NCBI GenBank assembly: GCA_052246295.1
Contig: JBQQCO010000017.1
Length of the DNA: 64,000 bases
Strand: one strand, 5' to 3'
DNA from: Piscibacillus sp052246295
Lineage (GTDB): Bacteria; Bacillota; Bacilli; Bacillales; Alkalibacillaceae
Numbering within the stretch: the stretch's first letter is position 1; the number at the start of each line of letters is the position of its first letter. Positions 42,583 to 51,995 of the stretch are shown one piece after another. Below the pieces are notes generated by a model. The model ran no database searches. It had not been told where the DNA came from and saw nothing but the letters and a program-made list of their open reading frames with translations. Made by a program: the position numbers and the translations under genes.

Positions 42583-44074
42583 TCCTTGGAATAAATTTGA
42601 AGAGCGTATGAAGCGCTTAAATCCTTTTTTCATGCTAGGAAAAGGGATGAATATTGGCGAGCACCTCAATCCTTATGTTCCTTCGATTTTGTTTCGGACG
42701 ATTTTAGAGGTGTTTTTCCGTGAAATTGATGAGAGTTTGGAGCGGGACAAGCAGTCGATTTATTATATTGTCCAACAGGTCGTGAAAGATATGGGGCTTG
42801 AGGCGAGTCCTGAGCAGATTGAACGGATGAGAAATGGGCTGTTGTATTTTGGTGATGAAAAAATGAATCGACCGTTCGAAGCGGAGGTGTTCGTGCCAGA
42901 GAATAAGGCGTGGGAGACACAGACGTTTCGTTATTTGGTGACGGATGAATATTTTACCGATTTGGAATCGAATCGAAAGGTGATTTATAAATTATCGGAT
43001 GCGGCTCAGGAAATGGTGTTTATGAGTCGTGAGATTACGGAAGAGTACTCGATTAGTGTCGAGCAGCTTTATAGTATTCAGTTGATTAAAAACGGTAATT
43101 TTAGAAAAGCCACGGATAACCAGACGAACTTGATTGCCAAGGTTAAGCGTTTTATTCGTGATGAGGAAATGTTTAAGAATGAAATTTTACAAGATCCTAG
43201 ATTGCTTGTGTCTGATGAAAATAAGCAGAGGGAATCTCGACGTAATGAGATTGAATCGCAGTTTGAGGAAGAAAGTAAGTATTTCAAGACAATGTTGTCA
43301 TTAGTCGAAAAAGCGCAGACGGATGGCCTAAGCGAGAATGTTCGGAAAGAGTTATTTGAGCTTCAGGAACAGGTTGAGTTGTCCAGGCGTTTGCACGATC
43401 GGTTTGCGAGATTAGTCATCCAAAACATCGAAATTGAAATGCGTTTTAAAACGGAGAATCCGTCGTTATTTTGGGAACAATCAAAAATGTCATTTAAAGA
43501 AACGATTTATGAAGAGTGGGTGGTGCAGAAAGGGATTACGGATTTCGAGCCTGTGCACGCTTTAGTGAATTCACTGTTTTCGCCGCAACATGAATTTATA
43601 TTGCCGCTAGAATGGGTTTGGGATGAGCAAGAAATTATTGAACGAGTGTTTGAAGAAGACGAGACAGACGTGAAAGATGAGGAAGAAGAGTTTAATAGGG
43701 AAGAAGTGGATTGGGAATCGGTTGCCGCAGCGTGGGAGCCTGTTTTCCAAGGACTACTAGACTCTGGTGAGTTTTCCTTGACGCGGTTAAAAGAACTGCC
43801 ACTAGATTTGCAGGATCAATGGTTTGAAGAGCGTATTACATATGAGCTTTGGATGTTGTTTGACCAATCCCCGTTAACGATCCGGGTGATGGATGAGGAT
43901 GCGTGGAATGATGAGCGAGAGAAGTTAATGATTGAGCTCGTAAAACGAAATCGTAAGTTTGAACAATTGTACGGTTGCGGGATTTATACCGAATACGACC
44001 CGGATGCACCTGTGTTTCACTGGTATGGAACAAAAATGACGCCATTTAAATTGAAAATCAAGGAGATGAACTAG
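42575..44074 (+). CDS. jetA: Wadjet kleisin subunit JetA
   Basis: 499 residues, largely helical and acidic, with a coiled-coil stretch around residues 210-290. It corresponds to the MksF/MukF-like kleisin of Wadjet; the length and the N-terminal NPFFMLGKGMNIGEHLNPYVPSILFRTILEVFFREID resemble the JetA (DUF5716-type) form of the second Wadjet class. It bridges the SMC heads and recruits JetB and JetD. It starts with GTG inside the end of jetD, and jetB follows with no gap, so translation is coupled. Confidence 0.82.
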   Translation: MINPWNKFEERMKRLNPFFMLGKGMNIGEHLNPYVPSILFRTILEVFFREIDESLERDKQSIYYIVQQVVKDMGLEASPEQIERMRNGLLYFGDEKMNRPFEAEVFVPENKAWETQTFRYLVTDEYFTDLESNRKVIYKLSDAAQEMVFMSREITEEYSISVEQLYSIQLIKNGNFRKATDNQTNLIAKVKRFIRDEEMFKNEILQDPRLLVSDENKQRESRRNEIESQFEEESKYFKTMLSLVEKAQTDGLSENVRKELFELQEQVELSRRLHDRFARLVIQNIEIEMRFKTENPSLFWEQSKMSFKETIYEEWVVQKGITDFEPVHALVNSLFSPQHEFILPLEWVWDEQEIIERVFEEDETDVKDEEEEFNREEVDWESVAAAWEPVFQGLLDSGEFSLTRLKELPLDLQDQWFEERITYELWMLFDQSPLTIRVMDEDAWNDEREKLMIELVKRNRKFEQLYGCGIYTEYDPDAPVFHWYGTKMTPFKLKIKEMN

Positions 44075-44791
44075 ATGGATGTGGAAACGATGAAGATTGC
44101 GTCGAATATCTTTTTTACGTTATTAGACCAAAAAGTACTGACGGATGAGGATGAGCGTTTCAAGCAGTATTCTGAACCGGATGTCCGCTCAGCCGTTAAC
44201 GTGATGGCAGACGAATCCAAGACCTATATTATTGAAACTCAAACAAAACTTCATCTCGTCACCAAACCTGATGGGTCCGTGTTTGCGACGCATTTTTCCC
44301 ATTTGAAGTCTAAATATCCTGATGTTGAAAATAAGAAAAAATTCAACTTGATTTCGATGATTATTATGACGTATTTGGCCGAAATTGATCAGAGTGTGGC
44401 GTCTAAATGGAAGCGGAAGCGTGAAGGGATCACGTACTATGTCATCGAACAACAAGTGTCGAAGCTAATTCAGCAGTGGGAGCAAACATTGAATGAGAAC
44501 CCTGAGTTTAGTAAGGAAAAAGGGATTGCGATGAATGAGATTATTACGCTATGGCATAATCTTGAGACTTTAGATGAACGTGATCAAAGACCGAATAGAC
44601 GGACGCGAATCGGGATTATTATGACGGCAATGAAACTACTGAAGGATGAAGGACTCGTTCACATTACCGAAATGGAGGACATCCATCATATTTTTCCAAA
44701 AGATGAGTTGTTTGAACGAGTGGAATCGTATTATCAAAACCAGCGGAGATATCAAGAAGTGAAACAGTTAATATTGGAAGGAAGTGAGTAA
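44075..44791 (+). CDS. jetB: Wadjet KITE subunit JetB
   Basis: 238 residues, soluble, the expected size of the MksE-like winged-helix (KITE) subunit that binds JetA. The C-terminal part RIGIIMTAMKLLKDEGLVHITEMEDIHHIFPKDELFERVESYY is a winged-helix-like module. The ATG directly follows the jetA stop codon. Assignment rests mostly on operon position, size and the unmistakable JetC and JetD flanks. Confidence 0.8.
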   Translation: MDVETMKIASNIFFTLLDQKVLTDEDERFKQYSEPDVRSAVNVMADESKTYIIETQTKLHLVTKPDGSVFATHFSHLKSKYPDVENKKKFNLISMIIMTYLAEIDQSVASKWKRKREGITYYVIEQQVSKLIQQWEQTLNENPEFSKEKGIAMNEIITLWHNLETLDERDQRPNRRTRIGIIMTAMKLLKDEGLVHITEMEDIHHIFPKDELFERVESYYQNQRRYQEVKQLILEGSE

Positions 44792-44792
44792 C

Positions 44793-47700
44793 ATGCCTCG
44801 TATAAATCGAATTCGGATTGCAGGACTGTATTATAATTCAATGAAGAAAAAGTACGATGACTTAGTCTTCGATTTTAATGATGGTGAAGCGTCTGGTAAC
44901 GGTTTGATTTCAATGATGAACGGTGGAGGAAAAGGTGTGTTACTTCAGACGGTATTCCAACTGTTTAAGCCGGGTACTTCATGGGGAGAAAAAGATAACC
45001 GTGTGTATCAGCAATTTTTCCATAATGAAAGGCGAACGTTTAAGCCTTATACATTTCATGTTGTAATCGAGTGGCTCCTGGATGGTGATGACGAGCGGTA
45101 CTTGTTGACGGGCGTAGCGTGTTCGGCGAAAAAGGTCGTATCAGAGCATGAGGATGAGAATGACCATGAGATTAAGCCTGATTTTCTTTTTTATCAAAAG
45201 GAGTATGGGACCAATGAGGATTGGTTGAGTCAAATTAATTTGTATCAAAAAGGTGAAGGGGTTGAGATTGAGAACTTAAGGGCGAATTTGAGGGTGCTTG
45301 GACTTGATCCGTTTGTGGACCGTAAAAAGCATTATAAAATTTTAAAAAGTTACGGTGTTGACCGAAAAGATTTTGATACGCAGAAGAAAATTAATAAAGC
45401 TGAAGGTGGTGTCGGTAAGTTCTTTGAAGGCGCAGAGGATGATTATACGCTCTTTCGCAATAAAGTGATTCCGATTATTAGTGAGTCGATGGAGCAGCAG
45501 TCGTCTCAGACCCAGGACCTTGTTGAAATTTTTAAAAGTCAAGCGAGTATTGCGAAGAACCTGCCTGTGTTGTTGTCTCGCGAAGGGTCACATAAAGAGT
45601 TTTTGGAATTGATTAAGCCTGTTGAAGAAGCGGTTGATGCTGGAATTGAGCTACAACAGGACATCCGTCATCATATGCTTCGCGGAAATCGATTGTACAG
45701 TAGCTTGAGTCACTTGATTGAACGTCGAAGTGAGGATATTTCTGAGTTTCAACAAGAGATTGAGCAGGTACAAACGAAGATTAATGACTTATATTTTGAA
45801 AAAGACAATATTGAATATATACAACAGAAGAAAGAGTTAATCGAGCTAGAGCGCCAATTGCAAGAGCTGGAAGAGGAGAAAGAGGCCTTATCTCAATCTA
45901 TTGACGATTTAGAAGCAAAAGAAAAGGATTTTAACATTCAGTTATTGTTATTAGATTGGAATGAGGTCAATCAAGTGGTTAAGTCGATTAAGGAGAGGAT
46001 CGATCAGCTCGAGAGTAGCCAAGACATGCAAGATACGAAAGAAAGTATTCGTAAGCTTGAGGAGGACACCGCTCATGAGTGGGAGAAATCTCAGGTGTAT
46101 TTGTCGGATACGGTGAACCGCTATGAAACGTTAATGCACCAATTCGAAGATCAGCTAGAGTCTTTGGAGAAAGATCGAAATCGTTTAAAAGATGAACGAG
46201 CGATTTTTTCTGTTAAAATTGATAATTTAGAAGAAGAAAGTCAGAAGTTTAAAGAGAAAGAAGATGAGATTTTAGAACAGTTTGGTGAGGCTGTTATATT
46301 TGATGTTGAATCAACCCTGACAGAAACGAAGCAGGACATAAGCAGTAAGCAAAAGGAGCAGTATACTTTAGAAGCCCAGCTTGAAGCGAGTCAGCAACAG
46401 CTTCATACGCTTGAGTTAAAGGAAAGAGAATTACAGACGGGTAAAAAGACGGATGAAGAAACGTTGAATCAATTGCAGGAAAAACTATCGCAACAGGAAG
46501 AAGCTGAGCGTCAGTTAAGGCAAAGGTTGGTTCCTTATGTTAAGGAAGACCTTTCCAGTGACGTACGGTCGTGGCTTGAGCGGGCGTTACGGTTAATCAA
46601 ACAAGAAGAAACTCACATTCGTGAAGAGCTTGAGGCTAACCAGCGAAAGTTATGGCAAAAACAGATCAATCACTCGCTTAACCAAGAAGAGTTTTGGGTC
46701 GCCAATCAAGATTTGAAACTTGTGAAAGAGAAGCTTGAACAGGATATTGAGATTTATTACGGGACGGAGTTTTTACTAGATTTAAATGAAGCTGCCCGAC
46801 GAAATGAGTTAGCACAACATCCGTTATTACCTTATGGACTCATCGTAGCGGACGAGAAAAGTTTAAGTCTCGTTAACGACGAATTAAATCAATTATTTGT
46901 TCAGTCACCAGTTCCGATTTTTATACGGGAGAAAATGAGTGAGCCTTCCACTACACAGTTTCATATTTTAAATGGAACGGGACACGAATTTGCGGTTGAC
47001 CCAAAGCAGTACAAGGAATGGAAAGGTCAATTAACGGATGAAGTGGAGGAGATCCTAGCGTTAATTGAGGAACTGAAGGAGTCTAATCAGCATGTCGTTG
47101 AGCTATCTCAACAAACGCAGACAATGCTTGCTCAAGAGCTGAGTGGAGATATTCAAGAGGACGTTCAACGTGTTCAGTTGCGTGTAAATGATTACACTGA
47201 GCAGTTGAACAACATTGATGTTGAGAAGGGCCAGCTTGAGGACCGAATTGAGATCGCTAAAAGTTCGTTAAGTCAAATCGCTAAAACGATGGCAGAACTG
47301 GAAGAGCATGTTAAAGAGCTTGAAACTTATCAGAAAGAATTAGAGCAAGAGAACCAGCGACAGCAAGAGCTTGAAGCGAGTCGGTCTAAGTTGGATACCG
47401 TCAAGCAGTCAATACAGAAAAAGGATGAAGAAATTAAATCCTTAAGTAGTAGTCGTGAAAGCTGGAGTGACAGTTTTAGAGGATGGAAATTTGATTACGG
47501 AAAATTAGTTGATCGGCTAAAAGACATTGTGTCGGATGCGAGTATGCCTGAAAGTGTTGGTGCGAGTGATGATGTTGACGAGCCAAGGTTTGACTGGGAA
47601 GCGTATCGTAAGTTAGAAAATTTACGGAGTCAACACGATTATTTAAAACAGTCACTAGAAAATCAGGATAAAGAGTTGGCTGTACTAGAAGAAAAACGTC

Positions 47701-49205
47701 GCCATAAGCAGGAATCTCAGGGGAACATTGAGCAAGATTTAGGTAAGCTTGATGTGAATTGGAAATCACGAGATATCCCAAGCACTCCAAGAACTGTGAT
47801 AGAGAAGCGTTTGGAAGAACATACGGTCAAATTGCATGAAAGTAAGTCGCGATTGTCTGACGTTGATGGCGATATAAAAGGTATTGTTGGCCAGCATTCA
47901 ACAATGTCAAAACACCTCGAACAAATGAACGAGAAAATTGAAAAGGCTCATCATCGAGCACCTTATTTTGAAGCTGTCGATGTCGACCGCATGAGAATAC
48001 ACATCAACCAAGAGCTCCAAAAACACGATCAACAACAGCGCGAGTATCGGGACGAACTCGATCGTTATGAACGTGAGATTAGAGTGTATGAGACCAAACA
48101 AAATCAGCTGTTTGGGGCCGGTGTGACTGAGAACGATACGCCTTTTGAACAGAGTGAACTTGAATTGGTTCGAAAAGAAGAGTCGACGGTGGTTGAAGAG
48201 TGGATTAACAACAAACAACAATTTGATGGTCGACAAAATCATACACAAAATGATTTAGAACGGGAAGTCAATGAACTTAAACTAGAAGTTGAAGAGCGCG
48301 ACTGGGATTTTCAGTTTAAGAATGATGTGATCAAAACTTTCAACCAGTTGAATCTAAGAGAGTATCAACATATTAAAGAGACGATTTCGAGAATGGTGAA
48401 GTTTTCGCGAAAAAGCTTAGATGACTTGAAGAAGGAAAAGGAGGATGCTGAAAAGGCTCAAGAATATTGGGCCAATCGTGCAGCATTAAAAGTCATCACG
48501 ATTTCTGATCACATTAAAAAAATGGTCCAACAAATGAGGTTTAAGAATCAGGTAGCAGTGTTCCCATTAGTTCAGCTCAAGGAAGATATTTTGCCAAGAA
48601 AGCCAGAAGAGGTTCAGAGCTTATTACGGGAATATTTTATTGGTTCAATAAAAAAATTAAATCAAGAGTTCAAGGACCTAGACGAACGTAACCAAGAGTT
48701 GGTGAAGCGGATTCACGAGTATGTCAGTGACGAACAGATTATGCTCGTCGCCTTAAGGAATAGCTATCCCGAATTGGAAGTTTATAATATGCAGACTAGT
48801 AATGTCTTTACCTATGGCCGTCCGAGAAAGGAACACTACTCAACTTGGAGGACGATTAATAAAGGATCCGCGATGGAGTCAGACGGTAGCGGCGGCCAGA
48901 AGCTAGCTGCTCGAATGATCATCATGATGATGCTTCTATCGATGAAAAATGAGTCGGAACAACATTGGACACCGCTGTTCCTCGATAACCCATTTGGACA
49001 AGCAGCATCCGAGCACGTACTGGACCCAATCTTCAAAGTATCTGAAGAATTAAAGTTCCAGCTCATCATCGTGACACCACCAGAATTAGTGAAAACAGAA
49101 ATCAGCCAGCGTTTTCCGGTGTACTATAAGCTTGACTTTAACAAAGTGCACGGGAAAGAGATTGTCACAGAAAAAGTGCAGTATAGTTATCGGATGTATA
49201 GTTAA
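44793..49205 (+). CDS. jetC: Wadjet SMC-like ATPase JetC
   Basis: 1470 residues with SMC architecture. N-terminal ATPase half with Walker A ISMMNGGGKGVLLQ (NGGGKG at 43-48). Then long coiled coils at about 290-620 and 750-1330, interrupted by a hinge-like globular segment near 620-750 (DLNEAARRNELAQHPLLPYGLIVAD). C-terminal half with signature SDGSGGQKLAARM near 1370 and Walker B TPLFLDNPFGQA near 1410. It extrudes DNA loops and triggers JetD cleavage of small circular plasmids. I chose the ATG 8 bases after GGAAG; a GTG nine bases upstream overlaps the jetB end. Confidence 0.93.
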   Translation: MPRINRIRIAGLYYNSMKKKYDDLVFDFNDGEASGNGLISMMNGGGKGVLLQTVFQLFKPGTSWGEKDNRVYQQFFHNERRTFKPYTFHVVIEWLLDGDDERYLLTGVACSAKKVVSEHEDENDHEIKPDFLFYQKEYGTNEDWLSQINLYQKGEGVEIENLRANLRVLGLDPFVDRKKHYKILKSYGVDRKDFDTQKKINKAEGGVGKFFEGAEDDYTLFRNKVIPIISESMEQQSSQTQDLVEIFKSQASIAKNLPVLLSREGSHKEFLELIKPVEEAVDAGIELQQDIRHHMLRGNRLYSSLSHLIERRSEDISEFQQEIEQVQTKINDLYFEKDNIEYIQQKKELIELERQLQELEEEKEALSQSIDDLEAKEKDFNIQLLLLDWNEVNQVVKSIKERIDQLESSQDMQDTKESIRKLEEDTAHEWEKSQVYLSDTVNRYETLMHQFEDQLESLEKDRNRLKDERAIFSVKIDNLEEESQKFKEKEDEILEQFGEAVIFDVESTLTETKQDISSKQKEQYTLEAQLEASQQQLHTLELKERELQTGKKTDEETLNQLQEKLSQQEEAERQLRQRLVPYVKEDLSSDVRSWLERALRLIKQEETHIREELEANQRKLWQKQINHSLNQEEFWVANQDLKLVKEKLEQDIEIYYGTEFLLDLNEAARRNELAQHPLLPYGLIVADEKSLSLVNDELNQLFVQSPVPIFIREKMSEPSTTQFHILNGTGHEFAVDPKQYKEWKGQLTDEVEEILALIEELKESNQHVVELSQQTQTMLAQELSGDIQEDVQRVQLRVNDYTEQLNNIDVEKGQLEDRIEIAKSSLSQIAKTMAELEEHVKELETYQKELEQENQRQQELEASRSKLDTVKQSIQKKDEEIKSLSSSRESWSDSFRGWKFDYGKLVDRLKDIVSDASMPESVGASDDVDEPRFDWEAYRKLENLRSQHDYLKQSLENQDKELAVLEEKRRHKQESQGNIEQDLGKLDVNWKSRDIPSTPRTVIEKRLEEHTVKLHESKSRLSDVDGDIKGIVGQHSTMSKHLEQMNEKIEKAHHRAPYFEAVDVDRMRIHINQELQKHDQQQREYRDELDRYEREIRVYETKQNQLFGAGVTENDTPFEQSELELVRKEESTVVEEWINNKQQFDGRQNHTQNDLEREVNELKLEVEERDWDFQFKNDVIKTFNQLNLREYQHIKETISRMVKFSRKSLDDLKKEKEDAEKAQEYWANRAALKVITISDHIKKMVQQMRFKNQVAVFPLVQLKEDILPRKPEEVQSLLREYFIGSIKKLNQEFKDLDERNQELVKRIHEYVSDEQIMLVALRNSYPELEVYNMQTSNVFTYGRPRKEHYSTWRTINKGSAMESDGSGGQKLAARMIIMMMLLSMKNESEQHWTPLFLDNPFGQAASEHVLDPIFKVSEELKFQLIIVTPPELVKTEISQRFPVYYKLDFNKVHGKEIVTEKVQYSYRMYS

Positions 49206-49211
49206 TAAAGG

Positions 49212-49475
49212 AGAGGCTGGGACAAAACAATTTTTAACCTAGAGAAAGACGAATATTAGGGTGCTTGTGACTCCTAATATTCGTCTTCATTTTTTTGCCA
49301 TGTCAAAATGCTTCGCTTACCGCAGGCACGGCTTCAACTTCACCAAACTCACTCTTGTTCGTTTGGTGGGATTTTCAGCTCGTGCTGTTCCTGCAGGTGT
49401 CTCAGCATTTTGACAAGGCTAATAGCACTCAATGTTCGTTTTCTGATAAGCTACTTTTCTTTTGTCCCAGCCTCT
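49212..49475. mobile_element. MITE-like element with 16-bp terminal inverted repeats
   Basis: AGAGGCTGGGACAAAA at 49212-49227 is a perfect inverted copy of 49460-49475. Inside is a perfect 14-bp hairpin (AGACGAATATTAGG with its complement, around 49246-49285), and a larger stem joins GTCAAAATGCT and AGCATTTTGAC. There is no transposase. The GGCTGGGACAAAA end is one I recall from dispersed intergenic repeats and IS ends in other Firmicutes. It starts 6 bases after the jetC stop codon, so it may also act as the operon's terminator. No clear target duplication is visible. Confidence 0.7.
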
Positions 49476-49627
49476 AAACTGTAAAATTGCTTTTATGTAT
49501 CTAACCATATATTATGTTTAAATGTTGATAATAAAATTCTGTAAATTTATAACAAAGGTAACTATTCGTACATATTTCTGAATATCAATTTTCTTATAAG
49601 GAGATATTGATTATAGGAGGTGTACGA

Positions 49628-49828
49628 ATGAGGAAGAAGAAGGAGAGTGATAAGGTGACTGCTCCAACTATGAAGAGCTCTAAGAAAGAACGAATATTAG
49701 AACAAGCTAGAAATAAATTCCATGATAAAGATAGAAAGAAGAATTTGATTCAGGCAGGCGGATCATTATCAACTAAACAAGAATTTGATGTAGTAGAAAT
49801 TTCTAAAAACATAAGGGGTAAAGAATAG
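49628..49828 (+). CDS. Small basic protein, candidate antitoxin of a PIN-type module
   Basis: 66 residues, very Lys-rich (MRKKKESDKVTAPTMKSSKKERILEQARNKF), preceded by a perfect AGGAGG 7 bases before the ATG. It ends one base before the start of a PIN-domain gene, the layout expected for an antitoxin-toxin pair. No known antitoxin fold is obvious, so the role is inferred from position and size. Confidence 0.6.
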   Translation: MRKKKESDKVTAPTMKSSKKERILEQARNKFHDKDRKKNLIQAGGSLSTKQEFDVVEISKNIRGKE

Positions 49829-49829
49829 A

Positions 49830-50506
49830 ATGGCATTTCATCATGAGGATTATGGTAAAAATATCGTTACCCTAAAAGGGAACGATATTTTTTCTTAGAT
49901 ACAAATATAATTATTACATATTTATATAAAGAAGCTAAGTTCCATGAAGCTACGCTGTTGTTTATTAGATACTTAATTTATAAACAAGCAATATTATGTA
50001 TTTCTGAAGTGGTGGTGATGGAAGCTCTAAATGTATTATCTAAAGAGATGTATGTAAGTGACATGTTAAGGCGGCCAGATAGTAAGAAACCAAATTATTA
50101 TAGAAGTAGATGGAGTCAACATGTACTAAAAAAAGAGCCTGAGAATCTATCAAAATATCATGAAAAAGCTAGTGAGTTGTTGAGGCCTTTTATTGAAAAT
50201 TGCATTATCGTTGAATCAGATGAGGAACAAATAAAAAGAGCGATTGAATTAAGTATTAGTGTTCCTGTTGGCTCAGCTGATGCACTGATCATTAGTACAA
50301 GTTTAGGTATTGGTGCTAATGGATTGTTGTCTTTGGATAGTGATATGGAGAAGGTAAATGACATAACAGTATACACCACAACTGTTGATAATTCTAACTT
50401 TGATGCTAAAAGTATGCTAGAAAAATTAGATGACGGTTTCGTAAGCTATCTAGTAGAGATAATGGGTGAAGCAGAATTTTATAATAAATATCCTGTTACA
50501 CCATGA
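49830..50506 (+). pseudogene. PIN-domain (VapC-like) nuclease, frameshifted
   Basis: The gene starts at the ATG at 49830 (MAFHHEDYGKNIVTLKGNDIF) but stops at 49896. One more T in the six-T run at 49888-49893 would continue it as FLDTNIIITYLYKEAKFHEA, the start of a PIN domain. The acidic residues follow in order: Asp in FLDTN, Glu in ISEVVVMEALNVL, Asp in GSADALIISTSLG and Asp in LLSLDSDM. Without the shift, the part from 49958 lacks the first catalytic Asp. VapC-like PIN proteins are RNases usually paired with an antitoxin. The shift may be genuine inactivation or a homopolymer error. Confidence 0.75.
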
Positions 50507-50648
50507 ATAAGGAAAACCAGTCGAAATAAATTTAAATCCCGAATACAAAGGGTGTACTTTAAGCACCCGGCTGGCTTACTTTTTAAATCTAATATTATTC
50601 AATCCGTTTATCTTCTGTTTTAAAATTTGATGGCGAGCTATGAAAAAA

Positions 50649-50671
50649 CGAACCCGCATCACGCGGATTCG
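50649..50671 (-). terminator. Terminator of namZ
   Basis: CGAACCCGC and GCGGATTCG pair (one G-U) around ATCAC, followed on the minus strand by TTTTTTC. Confidence 0.8.
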
Positions 50672-50682
50672 CTCTTTTCCTA

Positions 50683-51939
50683 TTAATATAGTAAATACTC
50701 TTCACGTACATCCATAAACTCATCTAGATCATCTTGCCACTGTGCTTCGATTTCCCCAACAGACTGTCCGTTTTCAATTGCTTCACGAACCCAGTCGTTA
50801 CCGATTAGGTTATCGAAGAATGAAATGCCAGCGCTGTTTTCTGCGCGGAATTGAAAGTCTTCAGGATATAGGTCGTGAATTGCTTTGACGATATGCAATC
50901 CTGTTTTGACTGGTGCAAATGATTGCTTGTGCGTCACATGTATTTCAACACCGTGTGATAGGTCGCCTGCATGTTTTGAAAACATCGGCGTAAATGATGC
51001 GGCACGGAATGTGACGCCTGGAATGTTTTGCTCGTTTAAGTGTGTTGCTAGTTCGTCAGCGTCGATGAAAGGTGCACCGATTAGCTGGAATGGTTTCGTT
51101 GTACCGCGAGCTTCTGATACGTTTGTTCCTTCAATTAAAGCTGCGCCTGGATAAACAAGTGCTGTATCGTTTGTCGGCATGTTTGGTGATGGTAAAACGA
51201 ACTCTAGACCTGTATCTTCATAATACATATTGCGCTTCCAACCGTTCATTTCAACCACCGTTAAGTCGGCGCCAATCTCAAATTCTTCATTAAATAGGTG
51301 AGCTAGTTCACCAACTGTCATCCCGTGGCGAAGCGGGATTTCGTAGTTTCCAACAAATGATTTATACTCTTCTTCTAAAACCGGACCTTCAACCTTTGTC
51401 CCACTAATTGGGTTCGGACGGTCTAGTACGATAAACTCAATGTCATTTTCCTGAGCGGCTTCCATCGCATAGGCCATTGTATAAATGTAAGTGTAGAAGC
51501 GCGTCCCTACATCTTGGATATCAAATAGAAGAACATCAATATCTTCTAACATTTCAGGCGTTGGCTTACGCGTTTGACCGTATAAGCTATAAACAGGTAA
51601 GCCTGTTTTTTCATCAATATAAAATTCAACATAATCCCCGGCCTGAGCATCCCCACGAACTCCGTGTTCAGGGCCATATAGTGCGGTTAGGTTTGTGTCA
51701 GGGTCGTTATGCAAGGTGTCGACAATGCTGTTAAGCTCCTGATCAACTCCAGTTGGGTTTGTAATGAGACCAACATTTTTACCATCGATTAAATCCTTTT
51801 GTTCATTTAAAAGGACGTCAACACCAAGTTCAAGTTTGTCCTTGCCATGACCTTTTCCATTACCGTTATCCGCTAGCACAACCGAGATTGACGTGAAGAC
51901 TAGGACAAACGCCATTAAGGATATAAGCCATTTCTTCAT
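50683..51939 (-). CDS. namZ: Exo-beta-N-acetylmuramidase NamZ (DUF1343 family)
   Basis: 418 residues with an N-terminal signal peptide (MKKWLISLMAFVLVFTSISVVLA), so it is secreted. DUF1343 motifs are clear: LGVDVLLNEQKDLIDGKNVGLITNPTGVD, LYGPEHGVRGDAQAG, LPVYSLYGQTRKPTPEML and LLFDIQDVGTRFYTYIYTM. In B. subtilis NamZ removes MurNAc from the non-reducing end of peptidoglycan fragments, in concert with NagZ and AmiE. The same three genes occur here in the same order. A hairpin (AGCCAGG with CCTGGCT, 51969-51988) lies between nagZ and this gene and could adjust expression. AGGAGG precedes the ATG. Confidence 0.92.
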   Translation of the reverse strand: MKKWLISLMAFVLVFTSISVVLADNGNGKGHGKDKLELGVDVLLNEQKDLIDGKNVGLITNPTGVDQELNSIVDTLHNDPDTNLTALYGPEHGVRGDAQAGDYVEFYIDEKTGLPVYSLYGQTRKPTPEMLEDIDVLLFDIQDVGTRFYTYIYTMAYAMEAAQENDIEFIVLDRPNPISGTKVEGPVLEEEYKSFVGNYEIPLRHGMTVGELAHLFNEEFEIGADLTVVEMNGWKRNMYYEDTGLEFVLPSPNMPTNDTALVYPGAALIEGTNVSEARGTTKPFQLIGAPFIDADELATHLNEQNIPGVTFRAASFTPMFSKHAGDLSHGVEIHVTHKQSFAPVKTGLHIVKAIHDLYPEDFQFRAENSAGISFFDNLIGNDWVREAIENGQSVGEIEAQWQDDLDEFMDVREEYLLY

Positions 51940-51995
51940 TTGAAATTCCTCCTCAACCTTTTTTTATCAGCCAGGACGAGGCCTGGCTTGTTTTT

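Noticed and set aside
44793..49205. MukB/condensin role for the SMC-like protein
   Set aside because: The operon includes the Toprim nuclease JetD, which defines Wadjet rather than a housekeeping condensin.
49212..49475. Protein-coding frame inside the MITE-like element
   Set aside because: The short open stretch has no ribosome site and is explained by the nested inverted repeats.
51969..51988. Hairpin between nagZ and namZ as a terminator
   Set aside because: Its T-run is on the plus strand, opposite to transcription of both genes, so it is not a normal terminator for them.
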